A program made the translations under genes and the position numbers. DNA of 5,674 nt from assembly GCA_010365175.1 (NCBI GenBank), contig JAAFGW010000201.1, positions 1-5,674 on the forward strand, given 5' to 3'. Positions within the stretch are counted from its first letter, which is position 1, and every line of letters starts with the position of its first letter. The notes under the pieces were generated by a model. It saw nothing but the letters and a program-made list of their open reading frames with translations, was not told the origin of the DNA and ran no database searches. Shown here one piece after another: positions 1 to 5,674 of the stretch. The stretch comes from Sulfuriferula multivorans (GTDB taxonomy: Bacteria > Pseudomonadota > Gammaproteobacteria > Burkholderiales > Thiobacillaceae).

Positions 1-2997
1 GTCGCGGCGCCGCTGGAAAACGCGATCAACGGCATCGAGGACATGATGTACATGAGTTCGACCTCGGCTTCGAACGGCGTCCTCGAAATCCAGGTCACGT
101 TCGAGATCGGTTCCGATGTCGACCGTGCGGCGCTCAACGTCAACAACCGGGTCAAGCAGGCCGAGGCCCGCCTGCCGCAGGAAGTGCGTCGCCAGGGCGT
201 GACGGTGGAAAAGGGTTCCTCCGCGTTCCTGAAAGTGCTTGCGTTCATGTCGCCCGACGGCCGTTTCAACGATCTGTACACCAGCAACTACGTCACGCTC
301 AACGTGCTCGATCGCCTCAAGCGCATCCCCGGCACGACCAACGTGCAGATATTCGGCGCCAAGGACTACGCCATGCGCATCTGGCTGAAACCCGACCGGA
401 TGGCGCAACTCGGGGTGACGGTCGCCGACCTCAGCCGGGCGATCAGCGAACAGAATACGCAATTCACGCCGGGCAAGATCGGACAGCCGCCGGTCGACAA
501 GGGGCAGCTGCTGGTTTATTCACTGACGACCAAGGGCCGTCTCGTTGATCCCAAGGAATTCGAGAATATCGTCGTACGCGCCAATGGCGACGGATCACTG
601 CTGTACCTGCGCGACGTTGCCCGGGTAGAACTGGGCGCCAAGGATTACGATTTCACCGGGCTCTATAACGGTAAGCCTGCGACGCTGGTCGGCGTATTTT
701 TGCAACCGGGCGCGAATGCGCTGGACGTCGGCGACGAGCTCGACCGCACAGTCAAGGAACTGAAGAAGAGTTTTCCGCAAGGGCTCGACTACGCGGTGCC
801 TTACGACACGACACGCTTCGTCGAGGTTTCTATCCGCGAAGTCGTCAAAACCCTTGGCGAAGCGATCGTTCTGGTCGTGCTGGTGGTGTTCCTGTTTCTG
901 CAAAACTGGCGCGCGACGCTGATTCCGATCCTCGCCGTACCCGTATCGCTGCTGGGCACGTTTATCGGGTTGTTGATGCTCGGCTACTCGATCAATACGC
1001 TGACACTGTTCGGCATGGTGTTGTCGATCGGCATCGTCGTCGACGACGCGATCGTAGTGCTCGAAAACGTCGAACGGATTATTCACGAGCAGAACAAGAC
1101 GCCACGCGAGGCCGCATTGCAGGCGATGCGCGAAGTCAGCGGCCCGGTGATCGCGATCGTGCTGGTGCTGTGCGCAGTGTTCATCCCGATCGCCTTCCTC
1201 GGCGGTTTGACTGGCGAACTCTACCGCCAGTTCGCCGTCACCATTTCGATCTCGGTGGTAATTTCCGGCATGGTCGCGCTGACGCTGACCCCGGCTTTAT
1301 GCGTGGCCTTGCTTACGGGTAAAGCGCAGGAACCCGGGCGTTTTTTCCGCGCATTCAATGCCGGGTTTGCCAGCGTCACCCGACGTTACCTGGGTGGCGT
1401 CACATTTCTGATGCGACGCTCGTTCATCGCGCTGGCGATTTATCTGGTGATGATAGCCGCCGCGGTGATCCTGTGGCAGTTCACGCCGGGTAGTCTGGTA
1501 CCGGACGAAGACCAGGGTTACTACATCAGCGCGGTCTACCTGCCGGACGGTTCGGCGCTGTCACGCACTGAAGCGGTGGTTCGACAGGTCGATGCGATCG
1601 CGCGCAAGGACCCGGCGGTCGAGCATGTCGTCGCATTCGCCGGTCTGGATTTTTTGGGTGGGGGGTTTCGAAACAGTGCCGCAACGATTTTCGTGGTTGC
1701 ACGCCACTGGGACGAGCGCAAGAAAACCGTGCAGCAGATGGTTGGTGAACTCATGGGTTCGACCGCGGGCATACGCGAGGCGCTGGTGCTGGCGTTTGCG
1801 CCGCCGCCGATTTTTGGTTTGGGCAACGCGGGTGGATTTGAGTTTTACATCCAGAACAAGGGCGAAGGCGGACCGAAGAAGCTCGCCGAGGTGAGCGATG
1901 CCTTTCTCGCCGCAGCGCGCGCAGACAAGCGGCTTGCACAGATACTGACACTATGGCGGCCGCATGTGCCGCAACTGTATGTGGACGTTGATCGCGAGAA
2001 GGCCAAGATGCTGGGCGTCAAGATCGATGACGTATTCAACACGCTGTCGGCGACGCTCGGCTCCTATTACGTCAACGACTTCAACAAATACGGACGCACC
2101 TGGCAGGTGCTGATGTCGGCTGAGCCGGGCGCACGCAAGACGCCGCAGGATGTGTCAGCGCTGTTTGTGCCCAATCAGACGGGCGACATGGTGCCGATGT
2201 CGGCGCTGGCGCGGATCAGCTTTTCGTCCGGCCCGGAGACGCTGGACCGTTACAACAATTATCAGGCGGTCAAGATCATGGGTAGCGCGGTACCGGGTAT
2301 CAGCTCGGGTCAGGCGCTCGAGATCGTCGATGAAATTGCGAAGAAGGTATTGCCGCCTGATTTTGGCTACGAGTGGACCAGCGCTTCGTTTCAGGAAAAG
2401 CGTTCGAGTGGCACCTCGGGTATCGCCCTGGTACTCGCGGTGGTGATGGTGTTCCTCATTCTGTCTGCGTTGTACGAGAAGTGGTCGCTGCCGTTTGCCG
2501 TGCTGATGGCATTGCCCTTCGGTACCTTCGGTGCGCTGGCGGCAGTCTGGTTGCGCGGTCTCACCAACGATGTGTATTTTCAGATCGGACTGGTGACGCT
2601 ATTGGGGCTGGCAGCCAAGAATGCGATCCTGATCGTCGAGTACGCCATGATGAAAAAGCAGGAAGGTTATTCCAGCGTGGCGGCGGCACTCGAAGCGGCC
2701 CGCCTGCGGTTCCGCCCGATCCTGATGACCTCGCTCGCCTTCATTCTCGGTGTGTTGCCGCTGGCGATCTCGTCCGGCGCGGGAGCCGGGGCACGACATG
2801 CCGTGGGCACGGGCGTGGTGGGAGGGATGCTCGCTGCGACTTTCCTGGCGGTGCTGTTTATTCCGCTGTTCTTCCATTGGGTGTCGGATAAACGCCTGAA
2901 AGTGGACCCGGCCGAGATCGACGCGCATCCGCACACGGCGAGCGTGCATGTCCCGTCGCATCACCCGTTGCCGCCGGCATCAGAGCCGCCGCCCTGA
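1..2997 (+). CDS. RND multidrug efflux permease (HAE1 family, MexF/AcrB-like), 5' partial
   Basis: This is the inner-membrane, proton-driven pump subunit of a tripartite drug or solvent exporter. The frame is open from base 1. Its first residues (VAAPLENAINGIED) align with AcrB from about residue 61, so TM1 and roughly 60 residues are missing and the first ATG in view (43) is internal. In order I see: periplasmic porter and docking segments (to ~840); TM2-TM6 (~850-1315), with the proton-relay Asp pair in VVDDAIVVLENVER (1042-1047); TM7 (~1420-1482) followed by PDEDQG (1501-1518); the second periplasmic half (to ~2410); TM8-TM12 (~2415-2880), with the relay Lys in LAAKNAIL (2617-2619) and RFRPILMTS in TM11. 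Porter text such as LYTSNYVTLNV resembles MexF more than AcrB. Substrates cannot be read from sequence. A terminator follows 15 nt after the stop, so no outer-membrane factor is co-transcribed downstream. The C-terminal tail is His/Pro-rich. Confidence 0.96.
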   Translation, partial: VAAPLENAINGIEDMMYMSSTSASNGVLEIQVTFEIGSDVDRAALNVNNRVKQAEARLPQEVRRQGVTVEKGSSAFLKVLAFMSPDGRFNDLYTSNYVTLNVLDRLKRIPGTTNVQIFGAKDYAMRIWLKPDRMAQLGVTVADLSRAISEQNTQFTPGKIGQPPVDKGQLLVYSLTTKGRLVDPKEFENIVVRANGDGSLLYLRDVARVELGAKDYDFTGLYNGKPATLVGVFLQPGANALDVGDELDRTVKELKKSFPQGLDYAVPYDTTRFVEVSIREVVKTLGEAIVLVVLVVFLFLQNWRATLIPILAVPVSLLGTFIGLLMLGYSINTLTLFGMVLSIGIVVDDAIVVLENVERIIHEQNKTPREAALQAMREVSGPVIAIVLVLCAVFIPIAFLGGLTGELYRQFAVTISISVVISGMVALTLTPALCVALLTGKAQEPGRFFRAFNAGFASVTRRYLGGVTFLMRRSFIALAIYLVMIAAAVILWQFTPGSLVPDEDQGYYISAVYLPDGSALSRTEAVVRQVDAIARKDPAVEHVVAFAGLDFLGGGFRNSAATIFVVARHWDERKKTVQQMVGELMGSTAGIREALVLAFAPPPIFGLGNAGGFEFYIQNKGEGGPKKLAEVSDAFLAAARADKRLAQILTLWRPHVPQLYVDVDREKAKMLGVKIDDVFNTLSATLGSYYVNDFNKYGRTWQVLMSAEPGARKTPQDVSALFVPNQTGDMVPMSALARISFSSGPETLDRYNNYQAVKIMGSAVPGISSGQALEIVDEIAKKVLPPDFGYEWTSASFQEKRSSGTSGIALVLAVVMVFLILSALYEKWSLPFAVLMALPFGTFGALAAVWLRGLTNDVYFQIGLVTLLGLAAKNAILIVEYAMMKKQEGYSSVAAALEAARLRFRPILMTSLAFILGVLPLAISSGAGAGARHAVGTGVVGGMLAATFLAVLFIPLFFHWVSDKRLKVDPAEIDAHPHTASVHVPSHHPLPPASEPPP

Positions 2998-3012
2998 CGC
3001 CGCCATTTGCAG

Positions 3013-3051
3013 CCAACAAAAAGCCGGGCACATAGCCCGGTTTTTTGTTGG
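3013..3051. terminator. Bidirectional Rho-independent terminator between convergent genes
   Basis: The core GC stem is CCGGGC (3024-3029) paired with GCCCGG (3035-3040) across a 5-nt loop (ACATA). It is flanked by an A-run (3018-3022) and a T-run (3041-3046). The pairing continues outward through the A/T tracts to 3013 and 3051, giving about 17 base pairs with a single G-U. Both strands therefore carry a GC hairpin followed by U's. It lies 15 nt after the pump stop and about 63 nt after the HD-GYP stop on the other strand, so it can serve both convergent genes. Confidence 0.92.
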
Positions 3052-3072
3052 GTTAACGCGGAGTTCAGGCCG

Positions 3073-3089
3073 GTTCCATATAGTGGAAC
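3073..3089. repeat. Short palindrome GTTCCA-5-TGGAAC in the convergent spacer
   Basis: GTTCCA (3073-3078) and TGGAAC (3084-3089) form a perfect 6-bp inverted repeat around TATAG. It lies between the bidirectional terminator and the HD-GYP stop codon. It has no T-run, so it is not a terminator. It looks like a dimeric-regulator half-site pair, but no promoter or regulator gene is next to it in this window. It may be only a 3'-UTR hairpin of the HD-GYP transcript. Function is unknown. Confidence 0.4.
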
Positions 3090-3114
3090 GGTGCGTTGAA
3101 TAGTGAACGTTTGC

Positions 3115-4326
3115 TTAATTCGCCCAGAGTTCATCCAGGTCCTGAATATCCCACTTGGCGGCATCCTCACGGCCAACGATTTTTTCCGTCACACCTGGGT
3201 GAGAGAGTTCGATTAATTCTGGCACGATGCGTGTCTGCGATTTGGTCGAAAAAAATACCTTGATACGCGGCGACAACAGTGACTTCTGCGACTGTTCGAC
3301 CACCACCGCCAGGCGGCCGGAGCTGAGTTTCACCAGCGAACCGACCGGGTAGATCCCGATGCTCTTGATGAAGGCCTGGAACACCTGTTCGTCGAAGTGC
3401 CCTTTGACCCATGCGGACATTTTCTGGATGGATTCGGCGGGATCCCAGCCCGTCTTGTAGGGGCGGTTGGAGGTGATTGCATCGTAGACGTCGCATACCG
3501 CCCCCATCTTGGCGTAGAGGCTAATCTCGTCGCCAGCCAGCTTGTCAGGGTAGCCGCTGCCGTCAACCTTTTCGTGGTGGTGGAGACAGACGTCGAGCAC
3601 AATGTCACTGACGCTTTGGCCTTCGATCAGCAGGCGATGTCCCTCGACCGGGTGGCGCTTAATGATGCGGAATTCTTCGTCGGTCAGTTTGCCTGGCTTG
3701 TTCAGCACGTCCATCGGCATCAGGGCTTTGCCCAGGTCGTGCAGCAGGCCCGCCATGCCCGCCTCGCGCGTGGCCTGTTCATCCAGACCTAGCTGTTTCG
3801 CCAGTGCGACCATGAGTGCGCACACTGCGACGGAGTGCATGTAGGTGTAGTCGTCAGCGGTCTTGAGTCGCGCCAGACTGATAAGTGCACCCGGATTGCG
3901 TAACACGGACTGGGTTATTTCCTCGACCAGTTCACCGGCGGCTTCAGCGCTGATGGCATTGCCCATGCGCACTTCCCGGAACATGGAGACAACGGCTTTC
4001 TTGCCTTTGTTGCAGATCATGGTAGCGCGCGCGAGTTCTTCGCTCATCAACGTCGGCTTGGGGGCCTTGCCGTGCTGAGCGATCTCGGCTTCCATCAGCA
4101 CCTCAGTCACTGATTTCTCGGGTACCTTGGTGCGTTTCGGGACATCCAGGCCCTTGGAAATATCTATCCAGACCTCGGTGATGCCGCTTTGGAGGATGCT
4201 GCGGATTTCTTCGGGTTGGGTCAGCGTGAACTTGCTGCGCCAGAATGGGTGGTCCATCCAGGAACCGCACAGTTCATGGAGATGCATACCTACTTGCAGG
4301 TCTTGTGCATTGATTTTTTTGCGCAT
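3115..4326 (-). CDS. DUF3391 / HD-GYP domain cyclic-di-GMP phosphodiesterase (predicted)
   Basis: This predicted cytoplasmic enzyme of 403 aa hydrolyses the second messenger c-di-GMP, lowering it and so favouring motility over biofilm. Residues 1-~130 match DUF3391 (opening MRKKINAQDLQVGM, then HPFWRSKF and VWIDISKGLDV). The HD-GYP domain spans about 150-325. Its catalytic and metal residues are all visible: H164, H196-D197 with K200 (LLHDLGK), H225 (KRHP), HHHE (249-252), GSGYP (256-260), D279 and D282-A-x-T, then NRPYK. The position four before H164 is Tyr160, not Glu. About 80 residues follow the domain, a hydrophobic beta-type stretch (PVGSLVKLSSGRLAVVVE) usual for this subfamily. No signal peptide, TM segment or receiver domain is seen. 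The start is the only ATG/GTG/TTG between the in-frame TAA at 4396-4398 and the domain, but it has no recognisable Shine-Dalgarno. It lies downstream of fbp on the same strand, separated by a terminator, so it is probably monocistronic. Confidence 0.94.
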   Translation of the reverse strand: MRKKINAQDLQVGMHLHELCGSWMDHPFWRSKFTLTQPEEIRSILQSGITEVWIDISKGLDVPKRTKVPEKSVTEVLMEAEIAQHGKAPKPTLMSEELARATMICNKGKKAVVSMFREVRMGNAISAEAAGELVEEITQSVLRNPGALISLARLKTADDYTYMHSVAVCALMVALAKQLGLDEQATREAGMAGLLHDLGKALMPMDVLNKPGKLTDEEFRIIKRHPVEGHRLLIEGQSVSDIVLDVCLHHHEKVDGSGYPDKLAGDEISLYAKMGAVCDVYDAITSNRPYKTGWDPAESIQKMSAWVKGHFDEQVFQAFIKSIGIYPVGSLVKLSSGRLAVVVEQSQKSLLSPRIKVFFSTKSQTRIVPELIELSHPGVTEKIVGREDAAKWDIQDLDELWAN

Positions 4327-4377
4327 GGTCGAAGGTGAGTCGGTATTGTGCGCAGAAGCGGTAGGCTGCTGGGGGAG

Positions 4378-4405
4378 AGTATCTAATACGGTTTTTTAGC
4401 GCCAA
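4378..4405 (-). promoter_or_regulatory. Weak candidate sigma-70 promoter for the HD-GYP gene
   Basis: Reading the minus strand, TTGGCG (4400-4405) is followed by a 16-nt spacer and GATACT (4378-4383). Each box matches four of six consensus bases. It sits between the fbp terminator and the HD-GYP start, where a promoter is expected, and implies a leader of about 45 nt. Flagellar or other sigma factors are not excluded. This is pattern matching only. Confidence 0.3.
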
Positions 4406-4421
4406 TCTTGAGTATCGGACA

Positions 4422-4450
4422 CAAAAAAGCCGGGCATGAAGCCCGGCTTG
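4422..4450 (-). terminator. Rho-independent terminator of fbp
   Basis: On the minus strand GCCGGGC (plus coordinates 4441-4447) pairs with GCCCGGC (4429-4435) across a 5-nt loop (4436-4440). A six-T run follows (complement of the A's at 4423-4428). Two outer A-T pairs extend the stem. It lies 45 nt after the fbp stop codon. The plus-strand side has only a short TT before mixed sequence, so it acts mainly in the fbp direction. Its core stem is the same as that of the terminator at 3013-3051. Confidence 0.9.
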
Positions 4451-4492
4451 ATGTGCGCGCGTGTTGAGCCGACTAATCGGCGATCGCGCTAT

Positions 4493-5506
4493 TTACGCGG
4501 CTTTTTCGTGGTGGTAACCGGTCACGATATCCACTTCGGACTTGGAGCCCAGGATCACCGGCACGCGCTGGTGCAGGCCATCAGGGCTCAAGTCGAGAAT
4601 GCGCTCGCGGCCGGTGGTGGCCGCACCGCCAGCCTGCTCGACGATGAAAGCCATCGGATTGGCTTCATACAGCAGACGCAGTTTGCCGGCCTTGGCGGGA
4701 TCCTTGGTGTCCTTGGGGTACATGAAGATGCCGCCGCGAGTGAGAATGCGGTGGACTTCGGCGACCATCGATGCGACCCAGCGCATGTTGAAATCCGTGC
4801 CACGCGGGCCGGTTTTTCCAGCCAGACATTCGTCGACATAGCGCTGTACCGGTTTTTCCCAGAAACGCATGTTGGAGGCGTTAATAGCGAATTCGCGTGT
4901 TTCAGTCGGAATTTTCATGCCTGGGTGGGTCAGCACGAATTCGCCGACGTCACGGTCCAGCGTGAAGCCGTTGGTGCCGTGACCGAAGGTCAGCACCAGC
5001 ATGGTCGACGAACCATAGATGGCGTAGCCGGCGCACACTTGCTGGGTGCCGGTTTGCAGGAAGTCTTCAGTGGTGGCAGCGCGACCAGCGACCGGTGCTT
5101 TCAGGATCGAAAAGATGGTGCCGACGGAGATGTTCACGTCAACGTTGCTGGATCCGTCCAGCGGATCGAACACCAGCAGGTATTTTCCGAGCGGATACTG
5201 GTTGGGAATTGGGTAGCAATCGTCCATTTCTTCCGATGCCATGCCAGCCAGGTGGCCGGCCCACTCGTTAGACTGGATCATGATGTCGTTGGTGATGACG
5301 TCGAGCTTTTTCTGGGTTTCGCCCTGCACGTTCTCGGAATCGAGCGAGCCCATCACGCCCAGTAATGCGCCTTTGTTCACGACATTGGAAATTGCTTTGC
5401 ACGCAATCACGACGTCATTCAATAGTGAGGTGAAATCGCCGGTGGCGCCGGCAGTGCGGCGCTGTTCTTCAATGATGAATTGGGTAAGCGTGGTGCCAGT
5501 ATGCAT
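4493..5506 (-). CDS. fbp: Fructose-1,6-bisphosphatase class I
   Basis: This cytoplasmic enzyme hydrolyses fructose 1,6-bisphosphate to fructose 6-phosphate and phosphate, an irreversible step of gluconeogenesis and, in autotrophs, of the Calvin cycle. At 337 aa it has full family length. The Mg-binding and catalytic set is intact: E92/E93 in ASEEMDD, D114 and D117 in FDPLDGSSN, and E281 within the class I signature GKLRLLYEANP (274-284). TGDFT (22-26) resembles the AMP-inhibition loop TGELT of animal FBPase, so allosteric AMP inhibition is plausible (inference). The start is firm: CTCC on the plus strand (5514-5517) gives GGAG on the coding strand, 7 nt before the ATG, with a TATAAT box farther upstream. 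A terminator follows the stop. No other Calvin-cycle or glycolytic gene is in view, so the window does not say which pathway it serves. No frameshift or missing residue is seen. Confidence 0.98.
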   Translation of the reverse strand: MHTGTTLTQFIIEEQRRTAGATGDFTSLLNDVVIACKAISNVVNKGALLGVMGSLDSENVQGETQKKLDVITNDIMIQSNEWAGHLAGMASEEMDDCYPIPNQYPLGKYLLVFDPLDGSSNVDVNISVGTIFSILKAPVAGRAATTEDFLQTGTQQVCAGYAIYGSSTMLVLTFGHGTNGFTLDRDVGEFVLTHPGMKIPTETREFAINASNMRFWEKPVQRYVDECLAGKTGPRGTDFNMRWVASMVAEVHRILTRGGIFMYPKDTKDPAKAGKLRLLYEANPMAFIVEQAGGAATTGRERILDLSPDGLHQRVPVILGSKSEVDIVTGYHHEKAA

Positions 5507-5513
5507 GGGAAAA

Positions 5514-5517
5514 CTCC
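5514..5517 (-). promoter_or_regulatory. Shine-Dalgarno of fbp
   Basis: The coding strand reads CGGAG then TTTTCCC then ATG, so GGAG lies 7 nt before the start. It fixes the fbp start codon and contrasts with the HD-GYP gene, which has no such site. Confidence 0.8.
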
Positions 5518-5546
5518 GAGAAATCAGTAAATAAGCAAATCAGAAT

Positions 5547-5552
5547 ATTATA
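5547..5552 (-). promoter_or_regulatory. Probable -10 box of the fbp promoter
   Basis: The minus strand reads TATAAT, a perfect sigma-70 -10 hexamer, in a local AT-rich patch (about 5521-5553) that stands out from the surrounding sequence. Transcription would start near 5540, giving a leader of roughly 33 nt that includes the Shine-Dalgarno. No good -35 hexamer lies 16-18 nt upstream (the bases there are near GCCATC). The nearest TTGA is only about 10 nt away. This suggests a promoter that needs an activator, or a coincidental -10. Confidence 0.5.
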
Positions 5553-5568
5553 CATGACGGCCGCTCAA

Positions 5569-5644
5569 AGATGGCCTGAGAGCCTTGTCCAATGACAGAT
5601 GAGCCTGAGCGGGGTGCTGTCAATCCAGCGTGAGATGAGCCTGA
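5569..5644. repeat. Three direct copies of AGATG(A)GCCTGA upstream of fbp
   Basis: AGATGAGCCTGA occurs perfectly at 5597-5608 and 5633-5644. AGATGGCCTGA, lacking one A, occurs at 5569-5579. Start-to-start spacings are 28 and 36 bp. The copies lie upstream of the candidate fbp -10 box, with the nearest covering the expected -35 region. They could be operator sites for a regulator of fbp or of an off-window divergent gene, or a degenerate repeat. No binding protein is identifiable. Confidence 0.55.
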
Positions 5645-5674
5645 AGGGTCGGTAATTGGGATCATGGAGACATG

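Noticed and set aside
595..1086. 163-codon minus-strand open frame inside the efflux gene
   Set aside because: It is a register-matched antisense shadow of a clear RND coding region, with a His/Gln/Arg-rich translation typical of such shadows.
2373..2891. 172-codon plus-strand open frame overlapping the end of the efflux gene
   Set aside because: It is a shifted frame over highly conserved TM8-TM12 codons. The main frame is intact through to its stop, so this is not a frameshifted remnant.
3397..3792. 131-codon plus-strand open frame antisense to the HD-GYP gene
   Set aside because: It is a register-matched shadow of the conserved HD-GYP domain with no start signals.
4468..4481. Small hairpin GCCGA-CTAA-TCGGC after the fbp stop codon
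   Set aside because: The stem is only five base pairs and no T-run follows. The real terminator is the longer hairpin 20 nt further on.
4480..4487. GCGATCGC palindrome, identical to the cyanobacterial HIP1 octamer
   Set aside because: It is a single copy in a GC-rich spacer. The proteins are proteobacterial in style, so it is likely chance.
4436..5365. 309-codon open frame on the plus strand, antisense to fbp
   Set aside because: It is in codon register with fbp, so it stays open only because fbp avoids TTA, CTA and TCA codons. It begins inside the fbp terminator, has no Shine-Dalgarno, and its translation resembles no protein family I know.
5540..5674. Minus-strand frame open from the right edge to a TGA at 5540-5542, possibly the end of a gene upstream of fbp
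   Set aside because: It has only 44 codons, with Ser/Gly/Thr-rich content and codon choice unlike the neighbours. It ends inside the fbp -10 region, and the direct repeats are not all in frame with each other. It matches no C-terminus I recognise. Sequence beyond the right edge would decide.
5665..5674. GGAGAC then ATG at the right edge, a possible start of a divergent plus-strand gene
   Set aside because: Only the start codon is in the window and the Shine-Dalgarno spacing is tight. No plus-strand promoter is evident, so nothing can be claimed.

Overview
The window looks like ordinary proteobacterial chromosome, most likely a betaproteobacterium. This rests on moderately high GC, the style of the efflux pump, a DUF3391/HD-GYP protein and a proteobacterial class I fructose-1,6-bisphosphatase. 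The lineage guess is inference from protein style only; no rRNA or other marker is present.

Layout: (1) Bases 1-2997, plus strand: the last ~998 codons of an RND (HAE1-type) multidrug efflux permease, cut by the left edge about 60 residues into the protein. Its membrane fusion partner would normally lie off the left edge. (2) Bases 2998-3114: the convergent intergenic spacer. It holds a strong, almost perfectly symmetrical bidirectional terminator, then a small palindrome and an imperfect tandem repeat. (3) Bases 3115-4326, minus strand: a complete DUF3391-HD-GYP protein, predicted to be a c-di-GMP phosphodiesterase. (4) Bases 4327-4492: a spacer with the fbp terminator and a weak candidate promoter for the HD-GYP gene. 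(5) Bases 4493-5506, minus strand: a complete class I fructose-1,6-bisphosphatase (fbp). (6) Bases 5507-5674: the fbp leader, with a clear Shine-Dalgarno, a consensus -10 box and three copies of a short direct repeat further upstream. No gene is convincingly visible in this last stretch.

The three genes look like three separate transcription units: a terminator lies after each of the pump and fbp, and the HD-GYP gene faces the pump terminator. I see no evidence that they form one pathway: drug/solvent export, c-di-GMP turnover and gluconeogenesis (or Calvin cycle) are unrelated jobs.

I found no mobile element, CRISPR array, RNA gene or obviously new system. The items most worth a second look are small: the fbp-upstream triple repeat, the odd codon and homopolymer patch in the pump's predicted switch loop, and the HD-GYP active-site variant with its leader lacking a Shine-Dalgarno.
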